From JAVBLY01 sp031553035 (lineage in GTDB: Bacteria; Bacillota; Clostridia; Peptostreptococcales; Anaerovoracaceae), in the NCBI GenBank assembly GCA_031553035.1, contig JAVBLY010000008.1, positions 170,757 to 234,756 of the forward strand: DNA of 64,000 nucleotides. The letters are read 5' to 3'. This document shows positions 9,129-17,377 of the stretch, in pieces. The notes beneath the pieces were generated by a model, which saw nothing but the letters and a program-made list of their open reading frames with translations, ran no database searches and had not been told where the DNA came from. The position numbers and the translations under genes were made by a program. Position 1 is the first letter of the stretch, and every line of letters begins with the position of its first letter.

Positions 9129-11213
9129 ATGAAATTCGAAGATTACAAAACATTCAGAACCGCAGTAGGCGGAAGACTGATGGAGATGGAGATCGGCAAG
9201 GTTTGTGAATTTGCAAACGGACAGGTGACCGTGAGATACGGAGATACTGTGATCAACGTTACAGCAGTCGCATCCAAGTCTCCAAGAGACAACATCGACT
9301 TTTTCCCGCTGAGCGTGGATTATGAAGAAAAGATGTATGCTGCCGGCAAGATCCCCGGCGGTTTCATAAAAAGAGAAGCAAGACCTTCAGAAAAAGCCAT
9401 ACTTAATTCAAGACTTATAGACAGACCATTAAGGCCGCTTTTCCCCAAGGGATTCTACAATGATGTTCAGATAGTTGCAATGGTTATGTGCGTCGACCCT
9501 GATTGTCCGCCTGAGATCGCGGCCATGATCGGTTCTTCTGTGGCTCTTTCAATATCGGACATTCCGTTTGAAGGACCTACCGGTTCTGTACTCATAGGCA
9601 TGATCGACGACAAATTCATAGTGAATCCAACAAAGGAAGAAAGAGATGAAAGCATACTTCATCTTACCGTTTCCGGAACCAGAGACGCCATAATGATGGT
9701 TGAAGCCGGAGCGGAAGAGATTTCCGAAGATCTGATGCTGGATGCGATCATGTTTGCACACGAAGAGATCAAGAAGATAATCGATTTCATAGACGAGATC
9801 GTTGCCGAAGTTGGAAAAGAAAAAACTGAATTCGAGCTTTACAAAGTCCCCGAAGAGATCGAGGAAGCAGTAAGAGAATTTGCTACAGACAAAATGAAGG
9901 AAGCCATCAAGACAGTGGAAAAACAGGAACGTCTTGATAACATGAACACAGTAGAGGCTGACACCAAAGTCCATTTTGCAGACCTCTGGCCGGAAAATCC
10001 AAAGGATGTGGATGCAGTTCTTTACGACATCAAGAAAGAAGAAGTCAGAAGCATGATCGTCGATGAAGGTATAAGGCCGGACAACAGAAAAACCGATGAA
10101 GTCAGACCTATTTGGACAGAAACAGGCTTTTTGCCGAGAGCTCACGGAACAGGATTATTCAAGAGAGGACAAACTCAGGTCCTTTCCATAACCACACTGG
10201 CACCTCTGGGAGAATCTCAGAGAATAGACGGTATAGGTGACGAAGAAGGTAAACGTTATATGCATCACTATAATTTCCCGCCTTATTCAGTAGGCGAGAC
10301 AAAGCCGTTAAGAGGTCCCGGAAGACGAGAGATCGGACACGGCGCCCTGGCTGAAAGAGCGTTAATACCGGTTCTTCCGGATGAAGAAGATTTCCCTTAC
10401 GCCATAAGAGTGGTATCTGAAGTCCTTTCATCAAACGGAAGTACTTCTATGGGCTCCACATGCGGAAGTTCAATATCTCTTATGGATGCAGGCGTACCTA
10501 TCAAAGCACCTGTTTCAGGGATCGCAATGGGACTGATCAAGCATAACGACAAGATCGCTATCCTTTCCGATATTCAGGGAATGGAAGACTTCCTTGGCGA
10601 CATGGACTTCAAGGTAGCAGGAACAAAAGACGGGATCACCGCTATCCAGATGGATATAAAGATCCATGGACTTTCCAAAGAAATCCTTCAGGACGCGCTT
10701 AAGCAGGCACATGAAGGCAGAATGCACATAATGAGTGAGATGACGGAAGAGATCAGCGAACCGAGAGCTGAGATGTCCCCGTATGCTCCAAGGATAATTG
10801 CTCTTCAGATCGATGTTGATGATATCAGAACCGTAATAGGACCGGGCGGTAAGACCATCAACAGGATCATAGATGAAACCGGCGTCAAGATAGATATAGA
10901 TGATTCAGGTCTCATATATATTGCGGCACCTGATATGGACAGCGCAGAAAAAGGCGTTGATGCTATCGAGACTTTACTCAAGGATGTTGAAGTCGGAGAG
11001 ATCTACGAAGGGAAGGTAACCAGACTTATGAACTTCGGAGCATTCATAGAAGTGCTGCCGGGCAAAGAAGGACTTCTCCATATTTCCAAGATGGACAACA
11101 AGAGAGTAGAAAAGGTCGAAGATGTAATGAATGTCGGCGATACAGTGCAGGTTAAGGTTACAGAGATCGACAATCAGGGAAGAATCAATCTTTCCAGAAA
11201 AGAATTACTGTAA
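9129..11213 (+). CDS. pnp: Polyribonucleotide nucleotidyltransferase (PNPase)
   Basis: 694 residues. Phosphorolytic 3'-5' exoribonuclease. Two RNase PH domains (DNIDFFPLSVDYEEKMYAAGKIPGGF in the first; the second has FPPYSVGE and the catalytic aspartate motif GDMDFKVAGT). A KH domain with GPGGKTINRI lies near residue 575 and an S1 domain near 620-694 (GEIYEGKVTRLMNFGAFIEV). AAAGGAGG lies ahead of the ATG. Confidence 0.98.
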   Translation: MKFEDYKTFRTAVGGRLMEMEIGKVCEFANGQVTVRYGDTVINVTAVASKSPRDNIDFFPLSVDYEEKMYAAGKIPGGFIKREARPSEKAILNSRLIDRPLRPLFPKGFYNDVQIVAMVMCVDPDCPPEIAAMIGSSVALSISDIPFEGPTGSVLIGMIDDKFIVNPTKEERDESILHLTVSGTRDAIMMVEAGAEEISEDLMLDAIMFAHEEIKKIIDFIDEIVAEVGKEKTEFELYKVPEEIEEAVREFATDKMKEAIKTVEKQERLDNMNTVEADTKVHFADLWPENPKDVDAVLYDIKKEEVRSMIVDEGIRPDNRKTDEVRPIWTETGFLPRAHGTGLFKRGQTQVLSITTLAPLGESQRIDGIGDEEGKRYMHHYNFPPYSVGETKPLRGPGRREIGHGALAERALIPVLPDEEDFPYAIRVVSEVLSSNGSTSMGSTCGSSISLMDAGVPIKAPVSGIAMGLIKHNDKIAILSDIQGMEDFLGDMDFKVAGTKDGITAIQMDIKIHGLSKEILQDALKQAHEGRMHIMSEMTEEISEPRAEMSPYAPRIIALQIDVDDIRTVIGPGGKTINRIIDETGVKIDIDDSGLIYIAAPDMDSAEKGVDAIETLLKDVEVGEIYEGKVTRLMNFGAFIEVLPGKEGLLHISKMDNKRVEKVEDVMNVGDTVQVKVTEIDNQGRINLSRKELL

Positions 11214-11225
11214 TAAATTAATCAG

Positions 11226-11270
11226 TTCCCCTTTGACCTGTATTAACTGGACAAAGGGGAATTTTTCTTT
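11226..11270 (+). terminator. Intrinsic terminator of pnp
   Basis: TTCCCCTTTG (11226-11235) pairs perfectly with CAAAGGGGAA (11252-11261), followed by TTTTTCTTT. Confidence 0.88.
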
Positions 11271-11327
11271 GTATAATGCACTTATACAAAACACATATCC
11301 GGCATAATGAAGGGAATCGGAAAACAA

Positions 11328-12587
11328 ATGATAAGCGAAAAAAAACTGAGCAACGGCATTACCGTTATCATGGAAAAAATCGACTATGTTCAGTCGGTGG
11401 CCGTGGGAATTTTTTTCAGAGCGGGAGCTGTTGACGAAACGTCGGAAAAATCCGGCATATCCCATTTTATCGAACATATGATGTTTAAAGGAACGGAAAA
11501 AAGGTCAGCAAAAGAAATCGCAGAAGATGTGGATATCATAGGCGGCAATATTAATGCATTTACCGGCAAGGAGAACACTTGCTATTACATAAAGACCATA
11601 ACAGAAAACATGGAGGCCGGTATCGAAATACTGGCAGATATGATAAATAATTCAGTGTTTGACGGTTCAGAAATGGAAAAAGAAAAAAATGTTGTTCTGG
11701 AAGAAATGAAAATGATCGAAGACACACCGGATGAACTCTCTATAGATATCCTGGGAGAGACCGTTCTCAAAAATGTGAGGACAGGCAAAAGCATTATCGG
11801 GACAAAGGAATCGGTGAAATCTATAAAAAGGGACGATATCATAAATTGTATCGACGAATATTATTCTGCCGGAAATATGGTGATATCCATATCAGGGAAT
11901 ATGGATATATTTAAGACGGTATCGATCCTTGAGAAGTATTTTTCCGGGATAAAGGAGGGCGTAACTACACGTCCAAAAGAGAACTATATTCACGTGCCTG
12001 ATTATGTCTATAAACACAGAGAAATAGAGCAAACTCACATCGCTCTCGGCAATAAGGGATATGCATATGAAGATAAGGACCACTATGCCATGATCCTTTA
12101 CAGCAATATACTGGGCGGCTCCATGAGTTCCAGACTTTTTCAGAAGGTCAGAGAAGAAAAAGGGCTTGCCTACACAGTTCAGGCTTTTTCTTCCTCATAT
12201 GTAGACAACGGGTATTTTACCGTTTATGCCGCAGTGGGACATGACAAGACAGAAGAAGCTATTGAAGCTATCAGAGAAGAGCTTATCAGGTTTAAGAATG
12301 ACGGAGTCGGTGAAAACGAGCTGAAAATGACAAAGGAGCAGATCAAGGGCAACTTTATATTCGGACAGGAAAGCGTCAATAAGAGGATGTTTACAGCCGG
12401 CAGAAATAAGTTGCTTTTAGACAAGTTCATAAGCGATCAGGAGGTCATCAGCAAGGTAGAGAATGTCACAGAAGATGATATAATGAGAATGGCGGAAGAG
12501 CTTGGCAGGCTTGAAGAATACACAGCTGTTATCTTGAGCGGCGAAGATTTCAACCCTGAGGATCTTATGAAGGGAAAAATATCCTAA
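11328..12587 (+). CDS. M16-family zinc peptidase (processing-peptidase-like)
   Basis: 419 residues from the chosen start. HFIEH near residue 48 is the inverted zinc motif HxxEH of the M16/pitrilysin family; the second glutamate ligand lies about 75 residues on (NVVLEEMKMIEDTP). The C-terminal half has the usual M16 duplicate domain (GGSMSSRLFQKVREEKGLAYTV). An ATG also exists at 11307 but lacks a binding site; the ATG at 11328 has AAGGG upstream (about 12 bases, rather far) and gives the usual family N-terminus, KLSNGITVI. No signal peptide, so cytoplasmic. The gene abuts dut. Confidence 0.88.
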   Translation: MISEKKLSNGITVIMEKIDYVQSVAVGIFFRAGAVDETSEKSGISHFIEHMMFKGTEKRSAKEIAEDVDIIGGNINAFTGKENTCYYIKTITENMEAGIEILADMINNSVFDGSEMEKEKNVVLEEMKMIEDTPDELSIDILGETVLKNVRTGKSIIGTKESVKSIKRDDIINCIDEYYSAGNMVISISGNMDIFKTVSILEKYFSGIKEGVTTRPKENYIHVPDYVYKHREIEQTHIALGNKGYAYEDKDHYAMILYSNILGGSMSSRLFQKVREEKGLAYTVQAFSSSYVDNGYFTVYAAVGHDKTEEAIEAIREELIRFKNDGVGENELKMTKEQIKGNFIFGQESVNKRMFTAGRNKLLLDKFISDQEVISKVENVTEDDIMRMAEELGRLEEYTAVILSGEDFNPEDLMKGKIS

Positions 12588-13016
12588 ATGAAGGTTAAGA
12601 TAAAGAGCCAAAGCGGAGAAATTCCAAAATACAAAACCGCCGGTTCAGCGGGCATGGATCTGAAGGCATATATCGAAAACGATATTACTCTTTCTCCGGG
12701 CCAGCGTGATTTGATACCTACGGGGATTTTTATCGAACTACCAACGGGATACGAAGCTCAGATCAGGGCAAGAAGCGGTTTGGCAGTAAAAAACGGCATA
12801 TCGCTTGTCAACGGCATAGGAACAATAGACAGCGATTACCGGGGTGAGATAAAAATATCGATGATAAATCTGGGCAGTGAACCGTTCGTTATTGAGAATG
12901 GTGCCCGAATCGCCCAGATGGTCATTGCAAAATATGAAACCGTTGAATGGGATGCGGTGGATGAACTTGATGAGACTGATAGAGGACACGGAGGCTTCGG
13001 CCACACAGGGGTATAG
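12588..13016 (+). CDS. dut: dUTP diphosphatase
   Basis: 142 residues, typical trimeric dUTPase. All five motifs are visible: AGMDLKA, RSGLAVKNGI, GTIDSDYRGEI, RIAQMVI and the C-terminal GHGGFGHTG lid. Hydrolyses dUTP to dUMP. The ATG directly follows the peptidase stop, and dgt follows five bases later, pairing two nucleotide-pool enzymes. Confidence 0.97.
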   Translation: MKVKIKSQSGEIPKYKTAGSAGMDLKAYIENDITLSPGQRDLIPTGIFIELPTGYEAQIRARSGLAVKNGISLVNGIGTIDSDYRGEIKISMINLGSEPFVIENGARIAQMVIAKYETVEWDAVDELDETDRGHGGFGHTGV

Positions 13017-13021
13017 GGGAT

Positions 13022-14017
13022 ATGCTTACGAGGATCGATTCTGAAAAAAGAGAATACGAGATACTTTCTAAGTTTGCCGCTAAGGCGGCCGAATCTAAAG
13101 GGAGAAAGCTTCCTGAAGAAAAATGCACTTTAAGGACTGATTTCCAGAGGGACAGGGACAGGATAATACATTCCAAAGCCCTGAGAAGGCTCATGCACAA
13201 GACTCAGGTTTTTCTGTCTCCGGAAGGAGATCACTTCAGGACAAGATTGACCCACACCCTTGAAGTAAGCCAAATTTCAGCTACGATTTCAAGAGCGCTG
13301 TGTCTGAATGAGGACCTGACCGCTGCCATTGCCATGGGTCATGATCTGGGTCATACACCTTTCGGTCACAGCGGTGAGATCATCCTAAATAAGATTTATC
13401 CGGATGGATTCAAGCATAATGAGCAAAGTATAAGAATAGTCGATGTTCTTGAGAGCAGCGGCGGCAAGAGGGGAATGAATCTGACTGAAGAAGTGCGAAA
13501 CGGGATCCTTAATCACACCGGCAGCGGAATACCGTTCACCCTCGAGGGGCAGGTAGTAAAGATAAGCGACCGCATCGCTTATATAAATCACGACATAGAC
13601 GATGCAATAAGGAGCAATGTCATAAATGCCGATGATCTTCCTTCAGAATGCGTGCGGGTCCTGGGAGATACCAAAAAACTGAGAATCGATACGCTTGTCA
13701 ACGATCTGGTGAAAAACAGCGACGGCAAAGACCGGATCATCCAGGGAGAAGAATGCGCATATCACATGGATGAACTGAGAACATATATGTTCAAAAATGT
13801 CTATCATAATGTTAAAGTAAAAAAAGACGAAGAACTTGAAAATGTGGAAAAAATAATAACCGGGCTGTATGATTTTTATCTGGACCATCCTGAGAAACTC
13901 CCGGAGGAATATCGGAATTTAATAGATGAATTCGGAATACAGGAAATGGTCAAAGACCAAATAGCAGGAATGACAGACAGATACGCATTTGAGACATATG
14001 AAGAATTTATTTTATAG
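13022..14017 (+). CDS. dgt: Deoxyguanosinetriphosphate triphosphohydrolase-like protein
   Basis: 331 residues, HD-domain dNTPase of the short dGTPase-like group. Metal-binding residues appear in RTRLTHTLEVSQIS and MGHDLGHTPFGHSGE, and ISDRIAYINHDIDDA supplies the last aspartate. Probably removes triphosphate from dNTPs. AGGGGAT precedes the ATG. It lies in an apparent operon with dut. Confidence 0.9.
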   Translation: MLTRIDSEKREYEILSKFAAKAAESKGRKLPEEKCTLRTDFQRDRDRIIHSKALRRLMHKTQVFLSPEGDHFRTRLTHTLEVSQISATISRALCLNEDLTAAIAMGHDLGHTPFGHSGEIILNKIYPDGFKHNEQSIRIVDVLESSGGKRGMNLTEEVRNGILNHTGSGIPFTLEGQVVKISDRIAYINHDIDDAIRSNVINADDLPSECVRVLGDTKKLRIDTLVNDLVKNSDGKDRIIQGEECAYHMDELRTYMFKNVYHNVKVKKDEELENVEKIITGLYDFYLDHPEKLPEEYRNLIDEFGIQEMVKDQIAGMTDRYAFETYEEFIL

Positions 14018-14036
14018 ACGTCGAAAGGACATTATC

Positions 14037-14465
14037 ATGAAAAAATTTATAACGGCCGTTATATTGATATTGGTACTTGCATCTATGACAGGCTGTGACG
14101 GATCGGAGGATGAAGATACATATAATTCGGACTGGCAGGGTTCTCTTAAGTCCAGTCAGGGCATTCAGATAAAAGGTGCCAAGGAAGATGTGGTATTTGC
14201 AACATACAGCGAAGATTCCGAGATAGAAGGATTCATAAACGAACTTGCACTGGATCAATGGGAACCTGCTGATGTCCCGGAAGGCGCCCAAAAGGAATTT
14301 ATAGCAGTTTTTTACAAGGAAGATGCAAACGGCAATGAAAATGTTGTGGGGAATATCACAACATATAAAGACAGTACTGTAGTATCTCTTGATTCTTTAG
14401 GGTTGAGCCTGGCATTTCAAATGCCCGAAAGTGCACTTGATGCCATTCGTAATGCTCAGCCTTAA
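14037..14465 (+). CDS. Small lipoprotein of unknown function
   Basis: 142 residues. MKKFITAVILILVLASMTGC is a clear lipoprotein signal with Cys20 as the lipid anchor, followed by an acidic linker. The remainder shows no motif I recognise. The ATG at 14037 was chosen over 13989 because GAAAGGAC precedes it and the signal starts there. It starts 19 bases after dgt and may be cotranscribed; it converges on kal. Confidence 0.75.
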   Translation: MKKFITAVILILVLASMTGCDGSEDEDTYNSDWQGSLKSSQGIQIKGAKEDVVFATYSEDSEIEGFINELALDQWEPADVPEGAQKEFIAVFYKEDANGNENVVGNITTYKDSTVVSLDSLGLSLAFQMPESALDAIRNAQP

Positions 14466-14476
14466 TTGATTTCTGG

Positions 14477-14869
14477 TTATCGGGTTCTCTGATTTTCCTT
14501 AGGGGTGACACACACTCCCTTGGCTCTGCAAACAACGATAGGTTCGTCAAGAACATCTGCAGCACTCGGACTGATATCCGGTCTTACAGCTATTACTTTT
14601 CTTGCCTCAAACTCCATTATTCTGGAAGTCTCACCGTGCTTAGTGATCTCTCCGTATGCTTCGATAAAGTCACCTCCGTAAATAGGCGCCAGGAATTCCA
14701 CATCGTTGTATTTAAGGAAAAGTCCTTCATCGCCGTCGATTTGAATAAGCAGCTCAGTAGCAACATCTCCGAAAAGGTGCACTGCATGGGCACCGTCTAC
14801 AAGATTTCCGCCGTAATGAATATCCTTATGTGAAATCCTCAATCTTATTGTGCTAGTGTACTTGGTCAT
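14477..14869 (-). CDS. kal: 3-aminobutyryl-CoA ammonia-lyase
   Basis: 130 residues with a hotdog-fold pattern, matching Kal, which deaminates L-3-aminobutyryl-CoA to crotonyl-CoA in lysine fermentation. Recognisable stretches are YGGNLVDGAHAVHLFGDVATELL and FLAPIYGGDFIEAYGEI. The ATG at 14869 has GGAGG eight bases upstream; a longer reading frame continues to 15106 but has no site and would run through the promoter. Kal is encoded opposite to the rest of the pathway, with its own sigma-54 promoter, and shares an intergenic operator with the regulator gene. Confidence 0.9.
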   Translation of the reverse strand: MTKYTSTIRLRISHKDIHYGGNLVDGAHAVHLFGDVATELLIQIDGDEGLFLKYNDVEFLAPIYGGDFIEAYGEITKHGETSRIMEFEARKVIAVRPDISPSAADVLDEPIVVCRAKGVCVTPKENQRTR

Positions 14870-14936
14870 ATATTTTTCCCTCCTGTCAATTATACAATTA
14901 TAATACGTAGTCTTATGAAAAGACAAACTAATATAT

Positions 14937-14965
14937 TTGCAAAAAACATGCCACTGGGTTATCAT
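14937..14965 (+). promoter_or_regulatory. Candidate sigma-A promoter of the sigma-54 activator gene
   Basis: TTGCAA (14937-14942), 17-base spacer, TATCAT (14960-14965). It overlaps the opposing sigma-54 promoter of kal and lies just upstream of the operator palindrome, so bound activator could repress it. Confidence 0.55.
14938..14953 (-). promoter_or_regulatory. Sigma-54 promoter of kal
   Basis: On the minus strand the sequence is TGGCATG-TTTT-TTGCA, one base from the TGGCACG-N4-TTGCW consensus. Transcription would begin near 14927, about 58 bases before the kal ATG. The same bases supply the -35 box of a possible forward promoter for the regulator. Confidence 0.8.
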
Positions 14966-14980
14966 GTAAATAGCACAATC

Positions 14981-14998
14981 TGAACCGAAAACGGTTCG
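14981..14998. promoter_or_regulatory. Operator palindrome (CGAACC-N6-GGTTCG family), copy 1
   Basis: TGAACC-GAAAAC-GGTTCG matches the stronger copy upstream of kdd at 11 of 12 half-site bases. It sits about 63 bases upstream of the inferred kal start and at about +9 to +26 of the candidate regulator promoter, a position suited to both activation of kal and autorepression. Confidence 0.7.
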
Positions 14999-15044
14999 CG
15001 CTAAGTTGGTCAAATTCAATAAATGTGGACAAAAGGGGATAAAT

Positions 15045-17138
15045 ATGCTACAGGATCTTAGAGAAAAATTTAAATATCGCGGACTCAGAAGATGTCTCGA
15101 ACCCAAAGATGTCTTACCGACTACTGCATGGAAGCTTGATAATTCACCTGGGATCTATCCTGAAGAAATAAGGATATCCGTCAAAAAAGTCATGATGGAA
15201 TCCACCAGTTTCAAACAGGTCTGCATTGAATCAAATGATGAAGCAAACAAGATCATAGACAAGGTAAAAGATATAATCGCTAAGAGAGGGAAGCTTCATA
15301 ATCCGGTGACAGACACAGGAGGACTTCTTTACGGTGTGGTTGAGGAAATAGGTGATTTATATGACAACAAAGCCGGGATCAAGCTTGGCGACAGGGTTAT
15401 ATGCAACTCGTCACTTGCTTCCATACCTCTTTTTATTGACAAGATCAATTCAATCGATAAAACTTATTCTCTCATGGATGTGGAAGGTTACGGAATTTTG
15501 TTAAATGATTTTCCGATAGTCAAATATACTGACGAAGTGCCTATCGACCTTTTTATGTTTGCATGTAACGAATCCGGGACTTTATACACTGTAAGTGAAT
15601 ATTCCAAAGGCAAACAGGATTTTCTTATAATAGGAGATCACTTTATAAGCAACCTCATGTTCGGTTATGCTATCAAAAAAAGTATAGGCGACAGAGCCCA
15701 TATCACCTGTCTTCTGGACAAAAAAAGTGAAATGAAGATGACAGGAGGTCGCCTTCAGGAGTTGATGGATTCAACATTTGAAGAAATCCATTATGCAGAT
15801 ATCTTAAGTCCTCTTGAGTGTGTAGATAAATTCAATCTTGAGAAGAGATATGACCTTGCTGTAAACTGTGCCGACATACCTGGCGGGGAGACAATCAATG
15901 TAATGGCCGCAAAGGACGGCGGTTCTATTTTTTTCGCTAATATGATTAACAACTACAATACCGCTCTCTATGTAACTGAAGCGATTTCCCGGGTGGTTGA
16001 TATCAAAGGCGCAGGCGGTTATCTGGAGGAATATGCGGATTTCGATATCGAGCTGGTCAAAGAGATAGCACCGTTTTTTAAAGACACGGTTATAAGTGAT
16101 ATCGATATGACTGATGACATGGATTATCCTCTTGGAAGAGAGCAGAAAAGTATAGAGCAGGCGGGATACAGGAAGAGCCTTGCCGATGATTTCATATGTG
16201 AGAGCCGTTCCATGATAACAGTTCTGCAGGAAATACTGAGCGTTGCCAAATACGACTGCAACGTTCTGATAATAGGGGAGACAGGTGTGGGCAAGGAAAA
16301 AGTTGCTAATTTAATACACAAAAACAGCACGAGAAATATGCATCCCTTTGTAAAAGTCAACTGCGCAGCAATAGCGCCCAATCTTCTCGAGTCGGAATTT
16401 TTCGGTTATGAAAAAGGGGCATTTACCGGTGCTACCACTTCAGGCAAACAGGGGTTTTTCGAGATCGCAAATAACGGAATCATGTTTCTTGATGAAGTGG
16501 CAGAACTTCCATTCGACCTTCAGGCCAAGCTTCTGAGAGTCATCCAGGATGGCGAGTTTTACAGGGTGGGCGGTACTGAGCCTGTGAAGACGAATGTCCG
16601 CATACTCTCAGCTTCAAACAAAGATCTTATGAGGCTTGTTGATGAATCAAAATTCAGAGACGATTTGTATTACCGCCTCAATGTTTTTCCCATAAAAGTG
16701 CCGAATCTTTCGGAAAGGCGGATTGAGGTCCCGACGCTCGCTAAGTATTTTCTTGGAAAATATGCAGAAAAATTTGGTGTAAGCAAAGAGATCAGCAGCG
16801 GTGCACTGGACGTGCTTAAGGAACATGAATGGAAGGGCAATATAAGAGAACTGGAGAATATGGTTCAGCGTGTACTTATCAGCTCTCAGAGCGACAGGAT
16901 AACTGTTATGGATGTGACCAAAGAACTGGATAACGAACTTCTGGAAGGTGGAGAATATATAGATGTGGATTTGAGAACGGATGATGTACTTCCGCTTAAG
17001 ACCCTGGTGGAAGATTTTGAGGGAGGCCTCATAAATAAAGCATGTGAAAAATACGGGTCGACAAGAAAGGCAGCAAAAGCACTTGGCATAAGTCAGACTC
17101 AACTTGTACGGAAAAGAAGAAGAAATGATAATACATAG
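15045..17138 (+). CDS. Sigma-54-dependent activator with a Kdd-like (diaminohexanoate dehydrogenase) sensor domain
   Basis: 697 residues. Residues 1 to about 350 align by eye along their length with the neighbouring Kdd: NPVTDTGGLLYGVVEEIG versus NPVTGSGGMLIGTVREIG, then KLGDRVI versus KVGDKIA, and DLAVNCADI versus DLVINCVNI. Where Kdd has the nucleotide-binding IGGGGKSG, this protein has IGDHFISN, so NADP binding is probably lost. A full AAA+ sigma-54 interaction domain follows: Walker A GETGVGKE at 411-418, GAFTGA at 458-463, Walker B FLDEVAE. A Fis-type helix-turn-helix ends the protein. ATG 15045 was chosen over a TTG at 15006 because AAAGGGG precedes it and the operator lies just upstream. 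It probably activates kal and the kdd operon in response to a lysine-derived metabolite. Confidence 0.9.
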   Translation: MLQDLREKFKYRGLRRCLEPKDVLPTTAWKLDNSPGIYPEEIRISVKKVMMESTSFKQVCIESNDEANKIIDKVKDIIAKRGKLHNPVTDTGGLLYGVVEEIGDLYDNKAGIKLGDRVICNSSLASIPLFIDKINSIDKTYSLMDVEGYGILLNDFPIVKYTDEVPIDLFMFACNESGTLYTVSEYSKGKQDFLIIGDHFISNLMFGYAIKKSIGDRAHITCLLDKKSEMKMTGGRLQELMDSTFEEIHYADILSPLECVDKFNLEKRYDLAVNCADIPGGETINVMAAKDGGSIFFANMINNYNTALYVTEAISRVVDIKGAGGYLEEYADFDIELVKEIAPFFKDTVISDIDMTDDMDYPLGREQKSIEQAGYRKSLADDFICESRSMITVLQEILSVAKYDCNVLIIGETGVGKEKVANLIHKNSTRNMHPFVKVNCAAIAPNLLESEFFGYEKGAFTGATTSGKQGFFEIANNGIMFLDEVAELPFDLQAKLLRVIQDGEFYRVGGTEPVKTNVRILSASNKDLMRLVDESKFRDDLYYRLNVFPIKVPNLSERRIEVPTLAKYFLGKYAEKFGVSKEISSGALDVLKEHEWKGNIRELENMVQRVLISSQSDRITVMDVTKELDNELLEGGEYIDVDLRTDDVLPLKTLVEDFEGGLINKACEKYGSTRKAAKALGISQTQLVRKRRRNDNT

Positions 17139-17176
17139 TAATACATGATGATATACTGTATATGTTCTTTATAAAG

Positions 17177-17208
17177 ATAATAGCGAACCAATATTGGTTC
17201 GCTATTAT
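17177..17208. promoter_or_regulatory. Operator palindrome, copy 2 (perfect 32-base palindrome)
   Basis: A perfect inverted repeat with core GCGAACCAATATTGGTTCGC. There is no T-run after it, so it is more likely a protein-binding site than a terminator. Its centre is about 128 bases upstream of the inferred kdd start of transcription. Confidence 0.75.
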
Positions 17209-17215
17209 GCTGTTA

Positions 17216-17233
17216 TGCACCAAAATCGGTTCG
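17216..17233. promoter_or_regulatory. Operator palindrome, copy 3 (degenerate left half)
   Basis: TGCACC-AAAATC-GGTTCG: intact right half, four of six bases in the left half. Its centre is 32 bases (about three helical turns) from copy 2, so both sites face the same side of the DNA. Confidence 0.6.
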
Positions 17234-17294
17234 AATAGCGATGATCCAATTTTATTAGGCTGTAAATCATCATATTTGCGGTGATATTCATGCT

Positions 17295-17310
17295 TGGCAC
17301 GCCTATTGCT
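17295..17310 (+). promoter_or_regulatory. Sigma-54 promoter of the kdd-kam-kce operon
   Basis: TGGCACG-CCTA-TTGCT is a full match to the -24/-12 consensus. The transcript should begin near 17321, about 57 bases ahead of the kdd ATG. Confidence 0.92.
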
Positions 17311-17377
17311 ATTATTAGTATGTGAACAAATTAATATGTTTTATGTTTATGAAATAAAAATATATGGAGGGAACAAA

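Noticed and set aside
17177..17208. Perfect palindrome as terminator of the sigma-54 activator gene
   Set aside because: No T-run on either side, and its core recurs upstream of the regulator gene, so an operator is the better reading.
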